Shown here piece by piece: positions 1 to 12,710 of a stretch of DNA of 64,000 bases. Position numbers and translations under genes: made by a program. The notes below the pieces were generated by a model. It saw only the letters and a program-made list of their open reading frames with translations, ran no database searches and had not been told where the DNA came from. Origin of the DNA: CAYOHG01 sp964465125 (lineage in GTDB: Bacteria; Planctomycetota; Phycisphaerae; UBA1845; Fen-1342); contig CAYXIO010000009.1 of the NCBI GenBank assembly GCA_964465125.1, forward strand, positions 1-64,000, in the 5' to 3' direction. Every line of letters starts with the position of its first letter. Position 1 is the stretch's first letter.

Positions 1-2259
<2,259 letters not shown>

Positions 2260-2595
2260 AGTTGCGCCTCATTCGGAAGGGTCGTGGCCCGCCGCGGGCT
2301 CATGCTCGCGCCGGCCGATCGCTTGCAGCGTTCACGTTCGATTCGTCGACCAGGCGGACTTCCGTCGCACGCTCCGCGCTGCGCCGGCGACGGTTGGAGT
2401 TCCGCGATGGCTTGCGAGCGGCGACGAATCAAGCCGCCGGGCGACCACTGCGATCCGCCCGTCCGTAGTCGACGAGAGAGCCGGATTCTGGGCGTCGTGG
2501 CACAAGCCGTCAAGCGTTCGACAGGGCCGCCCGCGGACCGCGCCAGGCGGCCGGACGCGGCCCGCGCCGCATGCTGCGCCAACGTGCCCCCGCAA
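2260..2595. other. Intergenic region between the two hppA genes
   Basis: This 336-bp stretch separates the two pyrophosphatase genes. Open frames here have no recognisable domain and unconvincing composition. I see no clear terminator hairpin or promoter. It presumably holds the promoter of the downstream hppA copy. Confidence 0.5.
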
Positions 2596-5298
<2,703 letters not shown>

Positions 5299-5389
5299 AG
5301 CTTCATCCAGCCCTTCGGAGTCGGCCCGGCAGCCGCGCGACAGTTTGGTGCATTTGCGCCATGGCAGCGCGCCGTGCGCCCCAGCGCGG

Positions 5390-6166
5390 TTAGGCTAGCA
5401 GCGGTGTATTCTGGGGGCAAGTTGCCGCGACGCGAATCCGGATGCCCATGGCGCGGTCGGCGTGTTGCGCGGCGCCAACCTTCAGAAAAAACAGGAACAG
5501 GGGCAGAAGACCCACCGAGCCTGCCGCGGCGGCGGTCGTCGGCGCGGCCCAGCCCAAGGGCGATAGCGGCGGGAGCACCACCATCGATGCGGTAGGCGGT
5601 TTACGCGGGAGGCGGGCCCGGACGCCGCGAAGCAGCGGTGCGGCGACGCCCGCGCCAAGCAGGACGATCAACTCGTTTACGCCGAAGAGGCTCGCCGAAA
5701 GCGCGGCAATCGCGACGCCGATCGGGAGCGGCGATTTGAGGGCTGAGCGCCCCAACCGCCAGAGCGCCTGGACGACGATCGCCAGCACGACGGGTTTCAC
5801 GCCGTAGAGGACGCCCTGAAGCTGCGGCAGTTGGGCGTAGCGCACGTAGAACCAGGCGCAGGCGAAGGTGATCACGATGGCTGGGATGATGAAGCAACTT
5901 CCCGCTACAAGCAGCCCTTTCCAGCCGGCGCGGCGCAGGCCGATATGGATCGCCATCTCGGTCGAGTTCGGACCGGGAATGAGGTTCGTCGCTCCCAGCA
6001 GGTCGAGGAACTCGCCGTGCGTCAGCCATTTGCGGCGCTGAACGACCTCCTGCTCAAGCATGGCGATGTGAACGGCCGGTCCGCCAAAGGCGGTAGCGCC
6101 GAGCTTCAGGAAAACGTGCGCGAGCGTAAGCAGCTCACTGCGAGGACTCCGCTGCGCCTTGTTCAA
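5390..6166 (-). CDS. chrA: Chromate transporter, truncated second domain
   Basis: CHR-family inner-membrane anion transporter. Residues 1-185 form a complete first CHR domain: FLKLGATAFGGPAVHIAML, then GATNLIPGPNSTEMAIHIG, then hydrophobic segments. A linker follows, and the second domain begins with its hallmark FLFFLKVGA near residue 230. It then turns into an unrelated tail of about 20 residues and stops, where a full two-domain protein would be about 400 residues. The gene overlaps the sensor kinase stop by 4 bp (TTGA, a TTG start), so it is the third gene of the regulator-kinase-transporter operon. Chromate export is the family role; whether this truncated form works is unknown. Confidence 0.8.
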   Translation of the reverse strand: MNKAQRSPRSELLTLAHVFLKLGATAFGGPAVHIAMLEQEVVQRRKWLTHGEFLDLLGATNLIPGPNSTEMAIHIGLRRAGWKGLLVAGSCFIIPAIVITFACAWFYVRYAQLPQLQGVLYGVKPVVLAIVVQALWRLGRSALKSPLPIGVAIAALSASLFGVNELIVLLGAGVAAPLLRGVRARLPRKPPTASMVVLPPLSPLGWAAPTTAAAAGSVGLLPLFLFFLKVGAAQHADRAMGIRIRVAATCPQNTPLLA

Positions 6167-7620
6167 TCGACCTTTCCCTGGCAGTGGTCGACGGACGGCA
6201 GTTGTATGATGACCGTGGTTCCCCCACCAGGTGAGTCCTCGGCCCAGACACTTCCCTCGTGCGCTTCGGCGATCATTCGGCAGATCGGCAGTCCGAGGCC
6301 GCAGCCGCGCGGACCCCGTCCGGACCGGGCCGCATCGGCACGAAAGAAGCGGTCAAAAATGTGCGGTAGGGCTTCCGGCGGAATGCCTGGGCCGTCATCG
6401 ATGACCTTCACTTGGATCGAGTCGCCGAGATTCGCCAGCGTGACCGTGACGTTCTTGCCGTTCCCGGAGTACTTCACGGCGTTGTCGACCAGGTTGCTCA
6501 GCAGTTGGCGCAGGTAGGTACGATCGCCGCGCACTACGGCTTGGCCGTTCAGGCTGGTCTTGAGCGTGATCTGGCGTTCCTCGGCAAACGGGCCGTACAG
6601 GTCTGCCACGTCGCGAATCGCGTCCACGAGGGACAGTGGCTCTCGCGCGAGGTGCAATTCGCCCGCATCGCCCTTAGCGAGCAGCAGCAGGTCATCCGCG
6701 ATCCGCGTCAGGCGATCGTAGTGATCGACGCTCTGTTCAATCGACGCCCGCAGTTCCTCCGCGGAGCGCGGGCGTGAAAGCACAACCTCGGCGTTGCCCC
6801 GCAGCACCGCCAGCGGTGATCGCAGCTCGTGCGAGGCGTCCGCGGTGAAACGCCGCACTCGCATGACGTGCTCTTCGACCCGGTCCAGCATGCGATTCAG
6901 TGTGGCGGCCAGTTCGTCGAGTTCGTCTCCCGTACCTCGCAAGGGCAAGCGCTCCTGGAGCTGCTGGGCATTGATCCGATTGGCTTTGAGTGTGATCAGC
7001 TTTACCGGCCGCAGGCTGCGCTGGGCGACAACCATACCGCCTGCGACGGCGCCGGCGGTCGCAACGATCAGCGCTGCCATCGAAACGTAGCGGAAGGTGC
7101 TGAGCGACGTGTACATGCTCCCGAGCGCGTAGATCGCTTCTGCGACGTAGATATTCCCATCGTCGCCGGCAAAAGCGTGTGAGCAGACGCGCACTGGATA
7201 GTCGCCGGCGGCGATCCGAATGGTCGCGAAATGCGCCTCGTCCACCGGTCTTCCGCCGGGCATCGGCGGCAACGGTGTCAGCCACGGCTCCGCGAACGCG
7301 TCGCTGCTGACGAGCACGTTTCCCTCGGCGCTTTTCAAGCGGAAGACAAGCGTGCCACGAGGGCGGGCGCCAAGCTCCAGCGCGAAGTTCGCCTGAACGG
7401 CGGCGCGGTCATATGCGTATCGCGCAAGAAGCGAGGCCATTTCATGGATTTCCCCAGCGAGGAAACCGTCGATCTCGTGTTCCAACGAGCGCTCGAAGCC
7501 GACGTACAATAGGCCGCAGACCAGCACGCATACGGCCGTGGTGACGAATGCCGACCAGAGCGTCAGACGCGTTCGGATCGTCCCCAGTCGTCGCCTAGGT
7601 AGCGTCTGCTCGGAGGACAT
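6163..7620 (-). CDS. Two-component sensor histidine kinase
   Basis: Inner-membrane histidine kinase of 485 residues, similar in layout to heavy-metal and QseC/CusS-type sensors. TM1 is at about 18-42, a periplasmic sensor region follows, TM2 is at about 178-200, then HAMP. The HisKA box FTADASHELRSPLAVL carries the phospho-accepting His. The ATPase domain has NLVDNAVKYS (N box), DDGPGIPP and GCGLGLPI (G boxes). Its start overlaps the response regulator's 3' end by 26 bp, and its end overlaps the chromate transporter start by 4 bp, so the three are translationally coupled. An anion or metal stress signal is inferred only from the neighbour. Confidence 0.93.
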   Translation of the reverse strand: MSSEQTLPRRRLGTIRTRLTLWSAFVTTAVCVLVCGLLYVGFERSLEHEIDGFLAGEIHEMASLLARYAYDRAAVQANFALELGARPRGTLVFRLKSAEGNVLVSSDAFAEPWLTPLPPMPGGRPVDEAHFATIRIAAGDYPVRVCSHAFAGDDGNIYVAEAIYALGSMYTSLSTFRYVSMAALIVATAGAVAGGMVVAQRSLRPVKLITLKANRINAQQLQERLPLRGTGDELDELAATLNRMLDRVEEHVMRVRRFTADASHELRSPLAVLRGNAEVVLSRPRSAEELRASIEQSVDHYDRLTRIADDLLLLAKGDAGELHLAREPLSLVDAIRDVADLYGPFAEERQITLKTSLNGQAVVRGDRTYLRQLLSNLVDNAVKYSGNGKNVTVTLANLGDSIQVKVIDDGPGIPPEALPHIFDRFFRADAARSGRGPRGCGLGLPICRMIAEAHEGSVWAEDSPGGGTTVIIQLPSVDHCQGKVD

Positions 7621-8272
7621 ACCCGATTCCTCGCACCGTGTGAATGAGCGGCGTTGCGAAGCCCTGGTCCACCTTTTTTCGCAGCCGGTTCACGTGGACC
7701 TCAAGCACGCTCGTGAGCGGATCTTGACGCAAATCCCAGACGTGCTCCAGGATCATTGTACGGGACAGGTTCTCCCCCTTGTGTCGCGCGAGATACTCAA
7801 GCAGCGCGAACTCAGTCGGGGATAAGTCCAGCCGCTGCCCGCCACGGCGGGCCGTTCGTGCGACGACATCCACGCACAGGTCCGCCACGATGATCGGGTT
7901 CGCGACAACGGTCTGCCCCCGGCGGAGCAGCGCCCGCAACCGAGCCAGCAGCTCCGAGAAGTTGAACGGTTTCGCCAGGTAGTCGTCGGCGCCCAGGTCG
8001 AGTCCGCGAACTCGGTCATCGACGGAATGCCGGGCGGTCAGGCAAATGACGGGCGTGTGAACGTCTCGGCCGCGCAGCTCGCGCAGCAGCGCGAACCCAT
8101 TCAGACCGGGGAGCATGAGGTCCAAAACGATCGCATCGTAAGAATGGCATGTCGCCATCCGCAGCCCCTCATGTCCATCTTCCGCTACGTCCAACGCGTA
8201 GCCGGCTTCTCGCAAGCCTTTGCGCAGAAAGTCGGCCATTCCCAGATCGTCCTCGACGATAAGAATGCGCAT
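7595..8272 (-). CDS. OmpR/PhoB-family response regulator
   Basis: Cytoplasmic DNA-binding regulator of 225 residues. The receiver domain starts MRILIVEDD, with phospho-acceptor D51 (VLDLMLPG) and conserved K101 (DDYLAKPF). The C-terminal winged helix shows LSPTEFALLEYLARHKG and VNRLRKKVD. I chose the ATG at 8270-8272 because GGAG lies 9 nt upstream and the receiver domain begins exactly there; longer in-frame extensions are low in quality. It is the first gene of the operon with the kinase and chromate transporter. Two GTAATCG boxes in the divergent upstream region may be its binding site. Confidence 0.93.
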   Translation of the reverse strand: MRILIVEDDLGMADFLRKGLREAGYALDVAEDGHEGLRMATCHSYDAIVLDLMLPGLNGFALLRELRGRDVHTPVICLTARHSVDDRVRGLDLGADDYLAKPFNFSELLARLRALLRRGQTVVANPIIVADLCVDVVARTARRGGQRLDLSPTEFALLEYLARHKGENLSRTMILEHVWDLRQDPLTSVLEVHVNRLRKKVDQGFATPLIHTVRGIGYVLRADAT

Positions 8273-8409
8273 GATGGTGACTCCGCGTCCGAGGCCGGCA
8301 ACCCCGGCGGGACGACAGTCTACGTTGCCCGCGAGAGCGAACAAGCCTACTGCGCGGCAGCGCTCCACCGAATCGACCCGACCGCATCGCGAACCATCCT
8401 TACGGATTT

Positions 8410-8427
8410 GTAATCGTGGCGTAATCG
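8410..8427. promoter_or_regulatory. Candidate response-regulator binding site (direct repeat)
   Basis: GTAATCG occurs at 8410-8416 and again at 8421-8427, an 11-bp period or one helical turn. It lies in the 226-bp divergent gap between the OmpR-type regulator and the multihaem lipoprotein gene. OmpR-family regulators typically bind such tandem half-sites. The assignment is inference. Confidence 0.35.
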
Positions 8428-8498
8428 GCCGCGCTTCCATCGGCTCGTACGATGGCGGTTGCCGGCGCGGTGCTTCCGCGCTAGATAGGAGCACGACC

Positions 8499-10484
8499 AT
8501 GACAGCGTCACGCCTTTTGGGATTTTCGGTCGCCGTTTTGACTCTCGGCGGGCTTGCCGGTTGTCCGACGGGCATTGATCTTCAGGGTCCGCCCGGCGAG
8601 CCGGGCACGGCGGGTCCTCCCGGCGCGGGCTATACGGCGCCGGAGCCCAACGGTGTGGTAGGCTTCGTGTTCGACACGGCCGGAGACGCGGTCGCCGGAG
8701 CCAAGGTGTACCTGGTTCCCGGTTCGGACATTCCCACCGAAGCCATTTCGGTCACCGATATCGCCGCCGCGCGCGCCAGCACGTTCGACGAGCCGCTCGA
8801 GGACACCGTCTCGGTCAAGGGGGCCGGCTATGCGCAAGCCACGACCGGTCTCGACGGCCAGTACCGGATCGAAAGCGTCGCCGCCGGATCGTACTTCATC
8901 GTGGTGATTCCCGCGGATGCCGCACACTTGCCCGGCGGCAGCCTGTGCCGCACGTCGCGTCCGGAAAGCGAGATCATCGGCCAGCAACTCGACATCGAGA
9001 TATCGACCGCTCCGAGCGCCGCGGCCGAGTACGTGGGGCCCTCGGTTTGCCTGACGTGTCACGGAATGGTGCACGAGAAGCAGACGCTTCACATGCTCGG
9101 GATCCGGAAGGTCGGCGAACTTGGGGCGCTTCAGGACGGCTCGCGTTTCCCTGATTGGAATCTGCCGCTCGGCAAGTTCACCGTCGAAGGCACCACCCTG
9201 TACTACTACGACTACAACGGCAACTCCACTTCGCCCGATTGGAAACTCTCCGAGACCGATCCAGGCGCTGGCGTCAGCTTCACGGCCCGCATGTACAGCG
9301 CCGACGGCAAATACTACGTCGACTTGACGGATGTAAAGGGCGCCAGCGGCACCACGACCTACGAGGTCGAGATGACCTACGGCGGCGGCCTGTACAAGCA
9401 GCGCTTTCTCACGAAGCTCGAAGGCAGTCGATACATGCTTCCGATCGGGTACAATACCGAGGGCCAGCCAGATGAGACCCAGCCCTACTCGCGCTGGCAG
9501 TGGCAACAGTACAACGCCCAGAACTGGTACGACGAGGCCACGCCCGGCCTCAAGACCCCGGCCAGGAAGAAGGCCTTCGACAACAACTGCGCCGGGTGTC
9601 ACTTCACCGGCTTCACGCTGACGGGGGACGCGGACAGCGGGTTCAAGGCGCATGCGGTCCCGGACGTCAACGGAGAGATGGACTTCGACGGCGACGGCGT
9701 GCCGGAGGCGATCAACATCTCCTGCGAGGCCTGTCACGGTCCCGGCTCGGAGCACTGGGAAAAGGCGGGCGGAGGGCACGCCATTGTCAGTCCGCGCCTG
9801 CTGACTCCCGAGCGCGAGGTGACGATCTGCGCCCAGTGTCATACGCGCGTCGCCGGCGTCGGGGGCGGCGTCACCGAAACCCCGCTCGATGCCAGTAACC
9901 GCATGTTGCGTGCCGGCGCCCGATATCAGGATTTTCTGACCGGTCATGCATCCGAGTTCGACCACGCATTGTGGGACACTGCCAAGGGCGACGGCAAGCA
10001 CTCTAAAAAGCACCACTGGCAGGCGTTTGATTTCATCCAGTCGAAGAAATACCGCAACGCCTCGATGCTGATGACGTGCTCCGACTGTCACGACGCCCAC
10101 GGGAATGCGGGCATCGAACACCAGTTGGTTGACTGGCCGGACCGCGCCGAGTCGGGCGGCGGGCTGTGCATGTCATGTCACGCGGAGACGTTCCCGGCCG
10201 GAGCGACGCTCGCCGACCGCGAGATGGCCCATTACGCGTCGAAGGGAATTCCGAACATCGGGAAGTTCGACATCGGTTGCACGGACTGCCACATGCCCAA
10301 GACCGCAAAATCGGGCGCGGGCATCCGCCAAAACACGATCGAGGGCGTGACCTATTACTCCGGCGACATTTCGTCCCACCTGTTTGATGTGCCGCTCCGT
10401 ACGTCCATTGCCACCAAGGGCGCCGACATGATGCCGATCCCGTATACGAACGACTGCGGCCTCTGTCATCTCAGCGCGCCGTAA
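8499..10484 (+). CDS. Eight-haem c-type cytochrome lipoprotein
   Basis: Predicted exported lipoprotein of 661 residues. The leader ends in the lipobox LAGC. A short collagen-like run (GPPGEPGTAGPPGAG) follows, then a carboxypeptidase-regulatory-like beta domain (VVGFVFDTAGDAVAGAKVYL to AAGSYFIVVIP). The rest holds eight CxxCH haem sites: CLTCH (about residue 184), CAGCH, CEACH, CAQCH, CSDCH, CMSCH, CTDCH and, near the end, CGLCH. The ATG at 8499 has AGGAG 7 nt upstream. It resembles multihaem cytochromes of the c554 or doubled-CXXCH type and probably moves electrons at the cell envelope; I cannot tell whether it is an enzyme. It is divergent from the two-component operon. Confidence 0.88.
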   Translation: MTASRLLGFSVAVLTLGGLAGCPTGIDLQGPPGEPGTAGPPGAGYTAPEPNGVVGFVFDTAGDAVAGAKVYLVPGSDIPTEAISVTDIAAARASTFDEPLEDTVSVKGAGYAQATTGLDGQYRIESVAAGSYFIVVIPADAAHLPGGSLCRTSRPESEIIGQQLDIEISTAPSAAAEYVGPSVCLTCHGMVHEKQTLHMLGIRKVGELGALQDGSRFPDWNLPLGKFTVEGTTLYYYDYNGNSTSPDWKLSETDPGAGVSFTARMYSADGKYYVDLTDVKGASGTTTYEVEMTYGGGLYKQRFLTKLEGSRYMLPIGYNTEGQPDETQPYSRWQWQQYNAQNWYDEATPGLKTPARKKAFDNNCAGCHFTGFTLTGDADSGFKAHAVPDVNGEMDFDGDGVPEAINISCEACHGPGSEHWEKAGGGHAIVSPRLLTPEREVTICAQCHTRVAGVGGGVTETPLDASNRMLRAGARYQDFLTGHASEFDHALWDTAKGDGKHSKKHHWQAFDFIQSKKYRNASMLMTCSDCHDAHGNAGIEHQLVDWPDRAESGGGLCMSCHAETFPAGATLADREMAHYASKGIPNIGKFDIGCTDCHMPKTAKSGAGIRQNTIEGVTYYSGDISSHLFDVPLRTSIATKGADMMPIPYTNDCGLCHLSAP

Positions 10485-10619
10485 GTCCGGACCGTTCGCG
10501 GCCGGCGACCGCCGGCGAGAGACTGCGCGCTCGCCCAGGCAAGGGCGCGCGGCCGCGCCATCGGCAGACCGGCCGGTTCGCGCCGTCCTGCGAGCTTGAC
10601 GGCACCGCTTGACGAGCTA

Positions 10620-10640
10620 ATATCGATATCCGATATCGGA
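10620..10640. promoter_or_regulatory. Palindromic operator upstream of padR
   Basis: Two overlapping perfect palindromes, ATATCGATAT (10620-10629) and TCCGATATCGGA (10629-10640), lie 10 bp before the PadR-type start codon. PadR proteins usually bind palindromes with ATA or TAT cores near their own promoters, so an autoregulatory operator is likely. Confidence 0.6.
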
Positions 10641-10650
10641 TTGCGATAGG

Positions 10651-11076
10651 ATGCGAGACGGCACCGAACTGTTCGCGGGACTGATCCCGCTGCACACCCT
10701 GCATCACGCGGGCGAGAAGCCGGTCTACGGGCTGTGGATCATCGAGGAACTGAGCCGGCACGGCTACAAGCTCAGTCCAGGTACGCTTTACCCGCGGCTG
10801 CACCGGCTTGAGCAGCGCGGCCTGCTTCGCTCCGGGTCCCAGCGCGCCGGCCAAAGCATGCGGCGTGTCTACGAGATCAGGCCCGAGGGGCGATGTGCGC
10901 TGGCGGACGCGAGGCCCAGGGTCAAGAAACTTTTTGCCGAACTTTTCGAATCCGAGCTGCACAGGGTGTTCGGTGGCCGCGAGCACCGCCGGCGGCAACG
11001 GCCGCGTGAGAAGCCCGCGCAACAGAAAGCCATGCGCCCAGCGGCGCCTGGTACCAGGCGGCGGCGCGCGACCTGA
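10651..11076 (+). CDS. PadR-family transcriptional regulator
   Basis: Small cytoplasmic repressor of 141 residues. The winged helix is at about residues 10-80: VYGLWIIEELSRHGYKLSPG, then GTLYPRLHRLEQRGLL (recognition helix and wing), and YEIRPEGRCALADAR. The C-terminus is Arg-rich and lacks a clear long dimerisation helix. PadR regulators respond to small toxic molecules. The palindromes just upstream suggest autoregulation, and the envelope genes that follow on the same strand may be targets. Confidence 0.87.
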   Translation: MRDGTELFAGLIPLHTLHHAGEKPVYGLWIIEELSRHGYKLSPGTLYPRLHRLEQRGLLRSGSQRAGQSMRRVYEIRPEGRCALADARPRVKKLFAELFESELHRVFGGREHRRRQRPREKPAQQKAMRPAAPGTRRRRAT

Positions 11077-11111
11077 GCAGCGCGGAGAGTTTGCGAGTGG
11101 AGACCAAAGAC

Positions 11112-12044
11112 ATGGCGCGGATTCACAGCACTTTCTCATGGTTGTTGGTGATCGGAGCAATCCTCCTTAGCACGGGCCAAGTGCAGGCACAGACGAAGCG
11201 CGGCAGCGACGAAAACGGCCGGCCGTTTCGCGTGCCCCAGCTCGAGCTCACGTACGCGTCGGACGCCGAGCGCGGCACGACGACGCAACCGGCCGTCGAG
11301 ACGCAGCCCGCCCAAGGGCCGAGGTTCGACTTCGGCTACCGAGGGCTGAGCGGGTTCTTCAACGTCCGCGAGGCGAATCCCAACGTGCGCCGCGGCGAGT
11401 GGGAGCTTGAGTTCCCCTTCAAGTGGTCCACGCGTTCGGGCGAAAGCGACGAGTTCGAGGTCGCCCAGTCGCTCAAGTACGGGATCACCGATCGCTTGTA
11501 CGCGGAACTGGAGGTGGAGCAGCCGCGCCTGGGAGACGGCGGCGATTCCGGCGCCGGTGATCTGAAGTTGCAGTTCTTCTATCAGTTCCTTGAGGAGACG
11601 GACAATCTGCCCGCGATTGCCGGTTTCGCCGAGGCGCGTTTCCCCACCGGCGACGGCTCGTCCGGCGTGGACGGCAAGGTCAGCGGAATCGTGACCAAGT
11701 CGCTCGGCGACCGCTTCCGCTTCCACTTCCAAGGCTTCCTCCTAACCGCGAACGGGTCGAGTGGCGCGGGCGGCGGGGACCGTGAGCCGTTCCAGTGGGG
11801 CCTTGGTCCAGGATTCGACTATCTGCTCAGCGATAACGCGGTCGTCGTCCTGAACTACCTGCATCGCAACAACCCGACGGAAGGCCTGCGCGACCAGGAC
11901 ATCCTCGAGGTCGGCACGGTCTTCGACCTTGGCCGCATCGGGAAGGTCAAGCACGAGCTGAAGCTCGCGGCTGACGTCGGCCTGAATGGCGACAACTCCT
12001 CGCCCGAGTTCGGCGCGAAGATCCAGTGGGGGATCGAGTGGTGA
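11112..12044 (+). CDS. Predicted outer-membrane beta-barrel-like protein
   Basis: Exported protein of 310 residues with a signal peptide ending near GQVQAQ. The rest alternates short polar and aromatic strands (FKWSTRSGESDEFEVAQSL, YAELEVEQPRLGD, LKLQFFYQFLEE, HELKLAADVGLNGD) and ends in a terminal aromatic (KIQWGIEW), as outer-membrane barrels do. I chose the ATG at 11112, which has GGAG 9 nt upstream. Planctomycete proteins of this kind are annotated only as hypothetical or transporter-like. It lies between padR and the methyltransferase on the same strand. The function is unknown. Confidence 0.7.
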   Translation: MARIHSTFSWLLVIGAILLSTGQVQAQTKRGSDENGRPFRVPQLELTYASDAERGTTTQPAVETQPAQGPRFDFGYRGLSGFFNVREANPNVRRGEWELEFPFKWSTRSGESDEFEVAQSLKYGITDRLYAELEVEQPRLGDGGDSGAGDLKLQFFYQFLEETDNLPAIAGFAEARFPTGDGSSGVDGKVSGIVTKSLGDRFRFHFQGFLLTANGSSGAGGGDREPFQWGLGPGFDYLLSDNAVVVLNYLHRNNPTEGLRDQDILEVGTVFDLGRIGKVKHELKLAADVGLNGDNSSPEFGAKIQWGIEW

Positions 12045-12125
12045 GCCGCAGGCTACGCTGCGCGAGACAAGGAGCGAGGTTCGAGACTCAGTCCACGGTG
12101 CTTTCTGCGCAATCGGGGGCGTTTC

Positions 12126-12710
12126 ATGAACGGACACACGCGGATTGACGCGGCGGCGTTCAAGCTTCGCGGCCTGGCGATGGTGCCCATCGTCGCCATG
12201 CTCGGGCTGTGCCGCTGGAATGAGATCGAGCATCCGGCCGCCGTCTGGGGGCTCGGGTTGCCGATGTTCGTGGCCGGGGTCGCGTTGCGCGTCTGGGCGC
12301 AGCGGCACCTCTGCTACCGGCTCAAGACCGTGCCTCGGCTGGCGGTTACGGGACCGTATGCGCACGTGCGAAACCCGGTGTACATCGGCAACCTGCTGAT
12401 CCTGGCCGGCCTGGCCGTGACGTGTGAGCTGCTCTGGGCGGCGCCGTTGACCACGCTGTGGGCGGGACTCGTCTATTCCCGGGCCGTCCGGTTCGAGGAG
12501 CACCGGTTGACGAAACGCTACGGGGTCGAATACCAACGGTACGTAACTAGCGTGCCGCGCTGGGTTCCCCGGGTTCCCACGCTGATCCTGCCGTGGCCGG
12601 GTTGCGCTCGGGCCGTGACCTGGTCCGCCGCCGGCCGCGCCGAATGGCACTGCCCCATACTGCTGCTCGTGCCCACCATCAAGGAGTTGATTGGTCATGG
12701 CGCGACCTGA
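12126..12710 (+). CDS. ICMT/phospholipid-methyltransferase-like membrane protein
   Basis: Integral membrane protein of 194 residues in the isoprenylcysteine carboxyl methyltransferase-like family. Hydrophobic segments cover about residues 15-60 and 85-115. The SAM-binding core motif is GPYAHVRNPVYIGN, followed by RFEEHRLTKRYGVEYQRYV and PRWVPR, which match the family's C-terminal region. The substrate cannot be read from sequence; bacterial homologues methylate lipids or unknown acceptors. It overlaps the next gene, a polyferredoxin, by 14 bp, so the two are translationally coupled. Confidence 0.8.
   Translation: MNGHTRIDAAAFKLRGLAMVPIVAMLGLCRWNEIEHPAAVWGLGLPMFVAGVALRVWAQRHLCYRLKTVPRLAVTGPYAHVRNPVYIGNLLILAGLAVTCELLWAAPLTTLWAGLVYSRAVRFEEHRLTKRYGVEYQRYVTSVPRWVPRVPTLILPWPGCARAVTWSAAGRAEWHCPILLLVPTIKELIGHGAT

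Noticed and set aside
8508..10121. A 537-codon open frame opposite the multihaem lipoprotein
   Set aside because: The plus strand encodes eight CxxCH motifs and a lipobox; the opposite frame has no domain.
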